DNA of 64,000 bases from Diatrype stigma (lineage: Eukaryota; Ascomycota; Sordariomycetes; Xylariales; Diatrypaceae), in the NCBI GenBank assembly GCA_022225965.2, contig JAKJXP020000069.1, positions 124,001 through 188,000 of the forward strand. Direction: 5' to 3'. Positions 22,956-33,429 of this stretch are shown piece after piece (position 1 is the stretch's first letter; every line of letters begins with the position of its first letter). A program made the position numbers and the translations under genes. The notes under the pieces were generated by a model. The model saw nothing but the letters and a program-made list of their open reading frames with translations, was not told the origin of the DNA and did no database searches.

Positions 22956-24806
22956 ATGTTAGAAAAGGGAGACCCCGAGAAAACCAGCAATGGCTCCTTA
23001 AAGGAATTCAACGCCGAGTACCAGAGAGACCAGGCCCTTGGCCTGTTGCCCGACCCTGATATAGACAAGAGCGAGGAGGAGAAGGCAAAGATTGTTCGTG
23101 ACCCTCTGGGGCTCCGTGAACTTCACCTACTCGGCATATACTAACTGATTATTTACAGGACAAGAAGTTGATGTGGAAGGTGGATCGCTGGATCGTACCA
23201 TGGCTTTCTCTGCTGTCAGTTCTCCACCCCTATGAGAGAGAGTTAAGAAGCCACTGACCAGTTTTATAGCTACTTGCTTTCTTTCCTGGACCGAACCAAC
23301 ATCGGCAACGCCCGGCTTGCTGGTATGGAGGAAGATCTCGGGATGCAGGGGAATGATTACAACAATTCTCTGACCATATTCTTCGTCTCCTACGCGCTTG
23401 TCGAACCCATTACGAATGCCATGCTCAAGCGATTGTCGCCCCGAGTCTTCTTTACCGGGATCATCGTCATCTGGTAAGCTATGTCGATTGGCGTTATGCC
23501 CCTTACCCAGCATGCTACACATGATTTGCGTAGCAATTTTTTGCTGACTTGACTTTCTTCTCTCAGGGGCTTGATTCAGACCTTCATGGGGCTCGTGACG
23601 TCGTATGGTGGTCTTCTCGCAGCTAGGTTCTTCCTTGGGGCCGCTGAGGCTGGTCTATTTCCAGGTGAGTTGAGCATATAGCATAGCTTGCGTCACCTTG
23701 AGGTTTTGTACTGACTTGGGCACAGGGGTCAACTACTATCTCTCATGCTGGTATAAGGGCTCGGAGATTGGAGTTAGAAGCGCCGTGTTCTTCTCGGCTG
23801 CGGCGCTTGCTGGTTCATTCGGTGGGCTGCTGGCGGCAGCCATTGCGCTAATGGACGGCATTGGTGGTAGACCAGGATGGGCCTGGATTTTCATTCTCGA
23901 AGGCATCGCAACTACTCTGGTTGGTGTCGTCTGTTGGTGGATGGTCTTTGATTGGCCCGATACCGCCCGCTTCTTGACACCACAGGAGCGTATCCGCGTC
24001 CAGCGACGTCTCATTCTGGACCGACAGGGGTACTCCGCCCAGGACAACGATAGACGTCACATGTACGAGGCTGCCAAGGATTGGAAGACTTATGGCTACA
24101 TGGTTGTCTATAGTAAGTTGTTTCTAGTCGCATTTCAGTTTTCTTTTGCAAGCCAATGCTAATGTGCTGGTGACTAGTGGGCTGCCTCACGCCTCTATAC
24201 GCCTTTAGTCTTTTCCTACCCACAATCATAGCCGCCATGGGCTACGTAGGTACCAAGGCTCAGCTGCTATCCGTACCCCCTTACGCCGCAGCCGCCGCAG
24301 TCACTGTTGCAGTGGGTTTTCTAGCCGATAAGACGCGGTGCAGGGGCTACTGCAATATTGGAACCGTCCTTATCGGCATGGCCGGCTTCGTCATGCTGCT
24401 AGCGTCCGCAGAGCCTAACGTGCAGTACGGCGGGGTGTTCCTCGGCGCCATTGGCATCTACCCGACCATCTCCAATACGCTCTCGTGGGTGGCGAACAAC
24501 ACCGAGGGCGCGTTGAAGCGCGCCGTCGTGCTCGGTATGGTCGTCGGCTGGGGCAACCTGAACGGCGTTGTATCTTCCAACATCTACATCTCGCACGAGA
24601 AGCCGCGGTACTGGTCGGGTCATGGCGTCGTGCTCGGATACCAGACCCTCTTCCTGCTCGGGGGGTCCGTATTCATGCATCTCGCGCTCCGCGCCGAGAA
24701 CCGCAAGAGGGCGGCCGGGAAGCGGGACAACATGCTCGACGGCCTCACCGAGGAGGAGAAGATGATAAAGGGCGACATGCGGCCGGATTTCATGTACACG
24801 CTGTAG
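22956..24806 (+). CDS. MFS anion:cation symporter family permease (DAL5/TNA1-like)
   Basis: Six exons, 22956-23093, 23159-23214, 23270-23473, 23567-23664, 23726-24112 and 24178-24806, sum to 503 residues. SFLDRTNIGNAR after the first membrane helix and FLGAAEAGLFPGVNYYLSCWYKG are typical of this family. About twelve hydrophobic segments are present. Relatives import allantoate, nicotinate, pantothenate and other organic anions at the plasma membrane; the substrate here is unknown. The first donor is unusual (GTTCGT at 23094), but it is the only phase-compatible one, and that intron has a strong TACTAACTGA branch point. Intron density is high compared with neighbours. Confidence 0.92.
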
Positions 24807-25810
24807 ATCCTGTTGATCCCGCGTTATGTACAATACCTATAGCGCGTGGGGATTGGTGAGTTATATATGGGGCAGATGACAGATAGGGGGCCCCTATCGG
24901 AGATAGGAGATAGGAGCCAGACACCAAACTGGCATAAAATTGAAACAACATGATCCACAGCAGCTTGCATAAATGTTAGCCACATCTTTAACCCTTAGCG
25001 AACGACCAATGGACATATGCACTTGTGATCAGCGGTCGAAAGTGCCCATCAGAACGATAGTTCCAATACATGTTCTGGAGCTATGCAATGTAACCCACGT
25101 CAATGTAGCATGGCCTCTAAGGCAAGGCTCTCTGGGATCCCTAGGTACATGTTGTACAGGTTGAAACCACCGGGCCTGCATGACTCAACAAAGTGACCTG
25201 ATCAACGTGGGAAGAAACTGGCCTCAACAGCAGGTTGAGCACCGCCACTACGTTTGATGTGAGTGGTTAGATTCAGGAGGTCACATGAAAACACATCGGT
25301 TTCAACACAGCCTCGGAGCAGGCAACAAATCCGCGTAAATCAGGTTTCCAGCAGGTCGTCGTCTAGGGATCTGCTTGACTACTATATTAGTGCGACTGAT
25401 TGCTGCCTGCAGCCTTACGTTTTTTGAGCTGATGAATCGACTCCTAGGTCGGACTATATTGAAGGCTGTGCCTACGACCTCTCATCCACACGATGATCTT
25501 AGCGTATAGCCACTCTCACCTTGGGTATGCATGCATGTGATGCATTGATTGCCCAGTCACGGCAACAGTACCCGCCCAATTGAAGCAGGAAGAAGTTGTA
25601 TGCTGGCTGCCATAATGCAACACCTAGGTACACTGTCCAATACCCCCTAACTCGCCAAGCATGCTACTACTGACATCCTGGGTTTGGGATGCCTCTTTCT
25701 TTGAGCAACGCATTATACATTGCGAAGGGTTCATATTCCCTATAGATTTTGCCTTTCTTGCCGACATACGTTTCCACAAGACCCTCTTCCGCAGATCTTG
25801 AACCGCTAAG
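24807..25810. other. Intergenic, upstream of HET gene
   Basis: One kilobase with no gene seen. Confidence 0.55.
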
Positions 25811-28678
25811 ATGCCTACTGAATGGAAGCTCAATGTTAATACAGCGCACACACTCTCCAACCACCCATTTCCCGAATCATTTACCACATCACTCCATGAT
25901 GGCGACAGTTTTCTATTCATGCCTGGTGATCAAGATGAGGGTGATCAACCACGTCGACCGGATGAAGAGAAATTGAAAGCTACTTTGCCTCTCTCTATCG
26001 AAGCATTGGTGGAAGCGCGTGATGAGACTGATAGCTTCTGTATGCTTTGTGCCGGAGTCACCCGCGACCTAGCAGTCTTTTCCCTAGAAACCTTGTACTG
26101 GGATGATAGGCAATACATAGAATGGAAGTTCTTATTGAGCGAGTTAGCTGAAGCTACAGAGAGGGGTTGCCAGTTCTGTGGACTTATCGCGGTCATTTTC
26201 TTTTCGAGGGAGAATACCGTGAGGATTCTGAAAAAGGATAGTGATCGAACCAACATACTGGGCGGCTGTTGCAGAAAAGCAAGTAGTGGTGGCGAATCAG
26301 TTGTTCAGGTTGTGGAGAGACTGAAGCATTATGACGAGACATTCCCTGGTGCTTGGTTTTCCCTAGCAGCACGTCCAAAAGATCAACATGTCATTACGCG
26401 GAAGTATGGACGCATTAAGATCGAAATCTTGGATACCAATGTCGACGACAAGATCAGTTTTCTCGGGGGGAGAAAAGACTTAGTGCTGGAAGTATATGCA
26501 AGAGCTGGTGAGTCTCTGATCCACATTTCACCTTTTTGTTTGAAGATATCACTAATAGTTGATCCAGGGGAACTTGCAGAAAAGTGTCTCAAGTATCGAC
26601 CAGTAGATACCACACCCAGTTCGGATGAAAGCATTGCAGAAGTTCGAGGCTGGCTTCAGTATTGTGTCGATAACCACAAACGATGCCCGAAACCTGAATT
26701 TGGTGTGCTGCCCACGAGGGTAATCGAGATCCAGGATGAGGAAAACCTCAAGCTCATGACCGGAGTACGGGAGGGTACCTACGCTGCTTTGAGCTACTGT
26801 TGGGGCGGGCCCCAATTGTTCGCCCTTAACAAGAAAAACAAAGGCAGCATGATGGAAGGATTTAAATTGTCCGACTTGCCCCTCACCCTACAGCATGGAA
26901 TTATCCTGACACGAAAACTTGGACTAAGATACATCTGGATCGACTCGCTCTGTATCGTACAAGATGACGAGGAAGACAAATTCAAAGAGCTGCCCAAGAT
27001 GATTTCCGTCTACCGCAATGCCTATATAACCGTGGCCAGTGGCTCCGCATCGTGTTATGATGGGTTTTTCGATCGCGATCAGAGATGCGAAACCCACGGA
27101 GACGATGGTTTACCTCGGGATCTACTCGAAATGAGAATGCTCTGTCCGGTCAAGGATGGAGAGGAGCAGGATAACATGGGGGCAAAATTCGTGGCGCAGC
27201 TTCCCTCTGGCCGACATTGCACCCTGAAGGAAAGCACGATCATGTTCCGTGAAGAGTTTCCCTATAGGATGTCGAGTGAGCCCATCTCGACTCGCGGGTG
27301 GACCTTTCAAGAGAGGGTTCTTTCCCCTAGGCTTGTTCTGTATGGCCAACGCACAGTCTGGACCTGCAAGACTGACCAACGGAGTGCTGGTGGTGTTGAA
27401 GATTGGGAAGTAGATACGCGAAGCATGAACTATGCCTCCCTACCACTCGAGCTTGGAGGACAACCTGGGAAGTGTCGTTCGTCCAGCGGGGCAAACACTG
27501 TCGAGACCGGAAGGTACGATAACAAAGAACGGATGAGCCGTCTGCTTAAGCTCGCGGCCGAGAAATATGATTCACCACAGCTATCTGAGCAACGAGCCAG
27601 GTTACCAGCTAACCCAAATCTCGAAGCATTCATTAGACGGGCCTTCCGGCAACTCACCTCAACTGATTTTCTTGATGATTACTATGATAAGAACACAGTG
27701 AAGGCGAGGAAAAGAGATTCGTTATTTCTAGATACATGGCATCGCGCAGTGGAGGAGTATTCACATCGCCGGCTCTCCGAGCCACAAGACAAGCTACCGG
27801 CGATCTCCGGCGTCGCCGCTGCGGTCCAGGAGCTTACATCGGCTACCTACTTTGCTGGGCTGTGGAAGGAGAATCTACTGCGAGACCTCCTATGGTCTAC
27901 TCTCCCATGTGTCGTTACGAAACGCCCAGGAGCATGGCGAGCACCCACCTGGAGCTGGGCTAGCTGTGACCGTGCAGTTAAGTTCAAGAAGGTGCCCAGC
28001 CCGCCTAACCAACCAACTGCGATGGTCCAGAGCTGCAGTGCGCAGCCGATGTCAAACTTGGCACCGCTGGGCCGGGTAGTCGAAAAGGGAACAGAGCTCG
28101 TCTTGGACGTGGCATTACTGCCGGAAGTATCTCCTGAGATAGTCAGAGAGATTATGGCAGAAGAAGACAAGGAGGAACCAAAGCAAATGGGCATAGACTG
28201 TGCTACCTACGATATGTTGTTGGAGAGGGTTCGAGGTTATGCCGACGGTTTAGAAGCAGAAAAGGGTGGTCAATTGCCCGAGGGTTGTCAACTGGCAGTG
28301 TTGTTTGTTAGCGTCATTAACCCAGATGACGACCTACACACGGAGCAATCTCCAAACCAATCCGCAACGGAGTCGTCCGATGACGGTCTCAAAGTAGTGG
28401 TTGCTGCCATACCGACAAATGGGGGCAGTTCGCCGGATATGTTGACGATCCAAGAATCCACGGGGAGGCCACGGGAGAATGAGCCTGTGATTGACTATCC
28501 ACTGGCTAGGAAACCTGATAATAAGGCATGGGTGGTGAAACGAGATATTGTCATGAACGGACTATTCATTGCACCAACGACCGACGGGCAATATGAAAGA
28601 ATCGGGGCATTCACTCACACTATCAAAGGTCGGGATCGAGCAATGTGGTTACCTTGGAAGCGTATCTCTCTTGTTTAA
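25811..28678 (+). CDS. HET-domain (heterokaryon incompatibility) protein
   Basis: The open frame gives 955 residues from ATG 25811. A 60-base in-phase intron at 26508-26567 (GTGAGT...CTAAT...CCAG) probably removes 20 residues and restores an ARAGELAEKCL junction, giving 935. CxxC pairs occur in the N-terminal part (FCMLC, GCQFCG). The HET domain begins at YAALSYCWGG, continues with LGLRYIWIDSLCIVQDD and ITVASGSA, and ends with STRGWTFQERVLSPRLV. By family knowledge HET domains are TIR-like and trigger cell death or growth arrest in non-self recognition. No NACHT or ankyrin partner domain is seen; the roughly 450-residue C-terminal part is of unknown fold. It converges on the M24 peptidase gene with 170 bases between stops. 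Confidence 0.92.
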   Translation: MPTEWKLNVNTAHTLSNHPFPESFTTSLHDGDSFLFMPGDQDEGDQPRRPDEEKLKATLPLSIEALVEARDETDSFCMLCAGVTRDLAVFSLETLYWDDRQYIEWKFLLSELAEATERGCQFCGLIAVIFFSRENTVRILKKDSDRTNILGGCCRKASSGGESVVQVVERLKHYDETFPGAWFSLAARPKDQHVITRKYGRIKIEILDTNVDDKISFLGGRKDLVLEVYARAGESLIHISPFCLKISLIVDPGELAEKCLKYRPVDTTPSSDESIAEVRGWLQYCVDNHKRCPKPEFGVLPTRVIEIQDEENLKLMTGVREGTYAALSYCWGGPQLFALNKKNKGSMMEGFKLSDLPLTLQHGIILTRKLGLRYIWIDSLCIVQDDEEDKFKELPKMISVYRNAYITVASGSASCYDGFFDRDQRCETHGDDGLPRDLLEMRMLCPVKDGEEQDNMGAKFVAQLPSGRHCTLKESTIMFREEFPYRMSSEPISTRGWTFQERVLSPRLVLYGQRTVWTCKTDQRSAGGVEDWEVDTRSMNYASLPLELGGQPGKCRSSSGANTVETGRYDNKERMSRLLKLAAEKYDSPQLSEQRARLPANPNLEAFIRRAFRQLTSTDFLDDYYDKNTVKARKRDSLFLDTWHRAVEEYSHRRLSEPQDKLPAISGVAAAVQELTSATYFAGLWKENLLRDLLWSTLPCVVTKRPGAWRAPTWSWASCDRAVKFKKVPSPPNQPTAMVQSCSAQPMSNLAPLGRVVEKGTELVLDVALLPEVSPEIVREIMAEEDKEEPKQMGIDCATYDMLLERVRGYADGLEAEKGGQLPEGCQLAVLFVSVINPDDDLHTEQSPNQSATESSDDGLKVVVAAIPTNGGSSPDMLTIQESTGRPRENEPVIDYPLARKPDNKAWVVKRDIVMNGLFIAPTTDGQYERIGAFTHTIKGRDRAMWLPWKRISLV

Positions 28679-28848
28679 AACGATAGGGGGTTAGTAGGTA
28701 CTTATTTTGGGACGTTTTACCCCGTGTAACGTCTCATATATTTCGTGATGTCTAGAAAAAACAAATTGTATACTGTTGATCAAGCACATCTTAATTCTGA
28801 CAGAGATTATGTATTCCCATCCTATGGTAGGAAGCTACATCACCTCAC

Positions 28849-31800
28849 TTATAGCTCAGCCGCTTCTTGAACCAGTTCTTTGCTTTCCGGGCTCCTCACG
28901 ATGAGTAGCTTCTCCTGCCTTCCATATACCCACTCCCAACTCTGGGAGTCATTATCCCAGTATACATCCTCTTCCTGGGGAAACTTGAGGGTCTGGTTAA
29001 GCTCGGGCACGAAGTGCTCAGCGTAGAGCTCGATACTGTAATACGTGTCCTTGAGCAAGGGTAGTTCCCCGAGAAAGGGGACGCCATCCTGGAGGTTCGT
29101 CATACCTAATAAGAGTAAGCATACCATACAACAGACGATGCTTACGCATTGCACTGCCTCGATTCGGGATGGGGAAGTGATTACGTAAAGCGAAGCTCTA
29201 ATATAAATAGTTTACAGGTCCAGAAGGATCCACCTTCCAAACCCTTCCTTTTATAATAACAACAACGCAATATAACAATTTCCGGTTCGTCAGCTGCTTT
29301 CGTTCGTTTATCAAATTCCCACGGAATTTATCAGATAATTCGAAACAGCTACAGCCTTTATTCGTTTCTTATTGTTGTTTTTTCGATTACGCGTTTCCAA
29401 CGCGCTTTCGTCGCGGTTCCGTTGCGCTTTAGGCTATAATAATACGCAAGCCTAGCCAAGCCGGTACGTTCCATTAACGCGTTCCATTAACGCATTCCCT
29501 TCGGAATTTCTCGCATCGCGAAATTTCGGGCTACGATGGCACGCGAACCTAGCCAAACCGCTGCGTTCCATTAACGCTTTTTTCCTTTCGGGATTTTTCG
29601 CATCGCGAAATTCGAGGCTTCGATGGCACGCAAGCCTAGCCAAGCCGGTACGTTCCAGCAACGTCCCTCCGGGATTTTTCGCATCGCGAAATTTCGGGCT
29701 ACGATGGCACGCAAGCCTAGCCAAGCCATTGCGTTTCAGCAACGCATCCCTTCGGAACTTTTCGCATCGCGAGATTATTAGCGACGCGTTTTCGAAACGG
29801 TTGCGTTACGGCTTAGGTCAAAACGACGGCACGGAAGCCAAATCTTCTTTCCGTCCTTTTCCCTTCCAAGTTCCGACCGACCTACCCGACCGACCTACCC
29901 GACCGACTTATTCGAATTCGAACCGTTGCAATAATTACATAATACATTCGACGTTTTTTAAAAGCACCGTATTAGTTTTCCTGCTTACTGAAAGATTTTT
30001 CCAATACGTGTTTCGAAAGAACAGCCGCCTATAACGCGGCGGCCTTTCCGAATAGCCGGAATAATTACATAATACATTCGACGTTTTTTAAAAGTACCGT
30101 ATTGGTTTTCCTATTTACTGAAAGGTTTTTCTTAATACGTAATAAGGGCGTTTACTGGCAAATGCGTGTTTTAAAAGAATAGCCGTCCATAATGCGGCGG
30201 CTCCAACCGGGGGCCCGGTTACTTATATATCATATACCTGCCCTTATTTAAAAAATAAACAAAGTTTGGAGCGAGAATTGGGCTGTCCCTAGCTAACCTT
30301 CGTCGTACGTACGTAAGCCGCTGGCAATAGCGCTGCCGATGCCGTCCCGCTTTCGGGTACCAGGCTGGCAATAGCGCTGTCGGTACCGTTCCGTTCCGTT
30401 TTGTCCGGCAGTAGCAGCTTCGCTATTACCCCTTTGGCATATCGCTTTCCGGGCATATCGTTATATGCGGGCAATAGTAGCTTCGCTGCTATTGGGCCGT
30501 TATTACTTAATTAAGCGGAAACTTACGTTCCACTTAATACTACGTTTTTCCATAATACCGTTCGTTGCCGTTGATTTAAAGTGATTTGTAAATATAAATA
30601 ATTTATAGATCCAAAAGGATCCACCTTTTAAACCTTTTCTTTTATAACAATAACAACGCAATACAATAACTTCCGGTTCGTTAATTGCTTTCGTTCGCCC
30701 GCTTGCCGTCCTATTTAAGCAACAAAGAATGGAGGCACAAAACCGGGATATTACGAGGGAGGTTATTTACAGGTTTTGCTTTATATACCGACGTAGGTTG
30801 CCCCTAGCTAATCTTCGTCGTACGTACGTAAGCCGCTGGCAACAGCGCTACCGATACCGTCCCGCTTCCGGGCACCAGGCTGGTAGCAACGCTGCCGATA
30901 CCGTTCCGTTCCGTTCTGCCCGGCAGCAACAGCTTCGCTACTACCCCTTTGGCATATCGCCCCCCGGGCATATCGTCACACGCGGGCAACAGCAGCTTCG
31001 CTGCTATTGGGCCGCTGCTACTTAGCTAGGCGGGGGCTTACGCTCCACCCAATACTACGTTCTTCCACAATACCGCTCGTTGCCGTTGATCTGAAGTGAT
31101 TTGTAGACTAGCATTGTAACTCACCGATCACCGCGCCTGCCGAGTGTCCCCATTCCCCGGTTGCATGGCAGTAGATCTTTCCCTCAATACCCTCGGCGCG
31201 CATCTGCTTCCGAGACGCCTTCAGGATCTCGTCGCCCGTCAGTCCGATCTTCATGTTGTCCTTGACGATGTCCTGCAGTCGGTTGACCTTCTTCAGCCCC
31301 TCTAGCATGCCAGCAGGGACATCCGCTTCGGTCTCCCCAGGGCGGAGGACGTAGCCCAGGTGCTGAGTATCGGTGTTGAGCCTTAGGGCCGAGACACCGA
31401 AGTCGGTGTGGAGCAGGTCGCCGTAGTTGATGGGGCGGTCCGGCGCGTGCGGGTCATCGACGGTGGTGGTGTCCGCAATTTGACCGGGGAATTCGTCGTT
31501 GGACACGATGAACACGCTCGGCTGGAACCAGGTGGTGTAATTGAGGGCCTGAATTTTCTCACGCATCCACCATTCGACATCCTGGATGTGAGGCCAGAAC
31601 TATTAATATGGTCGGAACTCAAAAGAGACGCGATGTTTGCAGGTAAAGAAAGGGGGCGGAGCGACGTACACTGGACCTCGTCACACCAGGGACGATGACC
31701 CTCTCGCTAAACGCTTCCTCGATGATAGCCCAAGCCGTCTCCATCATCTTACGATACCAAGCCAAGCGACCGGGGACCATGTGGGCAACGACCTCTATGG

Positions 31801-32430
31801 GCAGCATGGGCTCAACGACGAAGCGGGCGGCCCACTCGGGGCCGAGCGCCGCTGTATCCGCAGCGGCGTCAAGCTCGCCCGCGTGCAATCCCGAAGCGAA
31901 GGCGAGCTCGCGGTGCGCGTTGACGGCGATGCGGGCGGGCTGCTGGGCGTCGAGGATCTGCCGCAGCTCGCGCCACACCACGTCCGTGTTCTCAACCCAC
32001 GAGTATTGCGCGGGCGATCCCGGCGGCGAAGGGTCCGCCAGGAACAGCTGCGTTGTGCGCCGCCGCGCCGAGAACGCCGTGCTCGACTTCAGCGCCCAGA
32101 AGACCGTGTCCTCGGCGTACTCACGCTGGCTCATCTGAGGGGGGCGCGCATAAGTAAGAAGGATACATGCATCAGAGGATTGACTGGATTGGTACTGGGG
32201 AGGGGGGGACGGACCAGCCAAGCATCAACGCCGTATTTCCGCAGCAGGCCCGGGATGAGGGCTTTGCGCTCATCGGTCCATGCATCGACAATCTCGGCCT
32301 GTTCGCGCAGAGATGGCAGAAGCTGATATTGTGGCGTCTTAGTCGTCGCCTGTTCGCCGGCGCAGAAGTGTCCGTGGAGCGCTGCCAGGGTGGCGACGGT
32401 GCCGAGAATGCCGGAGAATGAACCCCGCAT
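28849..32430 (-). CDS. Secreted M24-family (Xaa-Pro-type) metallopeptidase with a 2-kb intron
   Basis: Exons 32430-32215, 32134-31670, 31581-31125 and 29105-28849 join in phase to 464 residues. The N-terminus MRGSFSGILGTVATLAALHG looks like a signal peptide. The pita-bread catalytic part includes DLLHTDFGVSALRLNTDTQH (metal-binding Asp residues), ATGEWGHSAGAVIG (His), and, in the last exon, SIELYAEHFVPE and PQEEDVYW (likely the two metal-binding Glu). The third intron, 31124-29106, is 2,019 bases: a normal donor (GTGAGT) and acceptor (TTATTAG) flank a 1.9-kb block of repeats. The join regenerates VIGMTNLQDGVPF, so the coding sequence is intact. Reading into the intron stops after five codons (31108) and would lose the last ligands. 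The intron 1 donor is GTCCGT. Confidence 0.88.
29446..29777. repeat. Four-unit minisatellite (81-97 bp units)
   Basis: Units begin at 29446, 29543, 29630 and 29711 with GCAAGCCTAGCCAAGCC or a close variant. They contain GCATCGCGAAATT and end in CGATGGCAC. On the minus strand they read as a repeated peptide with GLARLACHRSPKFRDAKN; this is probably not a gene. Confidence 0.9.
29931..30203. repeat. 130-bp tandem duplication
   Basis: The segments starting at 29931 and 30061 both begin ATAATTACATAATACATTCG and run parallel to a GCGGCGG block. The second copy has a roughly 25-base insertion. Differences are mainly transitions. Confidence 0.88.
30593..31107. mobile_element. Non-coding repeat element inside M24 intron (copy C)
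   Basis: This is a full-length inverted copy (515 bases) of the element at 16455-16989. It starts TATAAATAATTTATAG and ends GTGATTTGTAGA. Its first third is strongly AT-shifted, while the rest stays close to copy A. It is joined head-to-tail with copy B. Confidence 0.78.
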
Positions 32431-33429
32431 TTTGATGCGCGCAATTGCAATTCGTTGATATCGAAGGACTATAAGATGTTGTAAAAATTGGTTCTCAAAT
32501 GGAAGAGGGGCTATGATAGCGTTCACCACTTCGATGTCGAAATGACGAAGTCAATTGAATCTACAAGGGTTGGAATAATTACGGAGATATCCCTCGAATG
32601 GGGGTTCGGAGACCCCTGTCCTTCCCGGAATCGACCCCGACCCCGAGGGAAAGCGGGTCTTCCCGGAGAATTCCATATTCAAGTGACGTCCAGCCCCAAA
32701 GCGTATTTCTATCATGGTGCTTATCCATGCGCCACATTGGTTCTCATTCCATTACCCTTGAGTCGAGTCCTCAGAAGTCGATTGAAAGAAGGGGAACCCC
32801 TTTCTTAGCGTTCCACCCCTAGTACCCCAAAGAAGGTGATTCAGTCCGTATGGCTACACGATAAGGGGTCACAGAGCAAGGCTCACCGTCGCATAGGTGT
32901 ATACCACTAACCGGTATTATGTGCATTGCAATCGAATGCTCGCCCTCGGCATCTGCCGGACCTTGGTCTATGTCTGCTCCTAAGGTAACCAAAAACCAAA
33001 AAGGGGGAGGAGTAGGGGGCGGTCAATGCATATCACATAAACAGAAGTATCGTAGCTAATTATCAATTGGAAGTCATTCATTAACAAAGGAGACAAGATC
33101 TATTACTTGGGCGATGACAATAGCATAAAAACGTATCTAAACTCATGTCCTCCTACATAGCTCTGGCGCGTATATTTCCCCCCCTTTACCCCTTTTCCGG
33201 CCCGGAAATATAATACCTAAATCACATGACATGGCGATCACTGCCCATACTATTATTACCTACGGCAGCAGGAACCGATGCGATAGAGAATGATTGAAAC
33301 AGTTCCCCAGTTGAACAAAAAGAAGAAAATGATATACTGAATCGTATTTTGTCCGTCTGACAGACACCAAAACTCCCCTCCTTTTCCCCATGCCACGATC
33401 AAGGCAGCGAAGTTGAAGCCTCCCTTTGA
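32431..33429. other. Intergenic region upstream of M24 gene
   Basis: No gene is seen. It holds the M24 promoter and the 3' region of the large Ser/Thr-rich gene. Confidence 0.55.

Larger units (their letters stand above)
29202..30592. mobile_element. Long repeat element inside M24 intron (copy B)
   Basis: Both ends match the 535-bp element at 16455-16989 (inverted), but about 900 bases of different sequence replace the middle. That centre holds a four-unit minisatellite and a 130-bp duplication. The sequence is AT-shifted relative to copy A by C-to-T and G-to-A changes. It abuts the next copy directly. CTA immediately flanks the composite block on both sides (29198-29200 and 31108-31110), a possible 3-bp target duplication. 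Confidence 0.7.

Noticed and set aside
29452..29742. 96-codon minus-strand frame with repeated GLARLACHRS peptides
   Set aside because: It lies in a minisatellite inside a non-coding repeat element. Units of 97 bp break the frame and no promoter or family support is seen.
31108..31566. M24 peptidase read as a short independent gene ending at 31108
   Set aside because: The stop lies just inside a GTGAGT-started intron. The matching C-terminal exon is found at 29105-28849 in the right phase.
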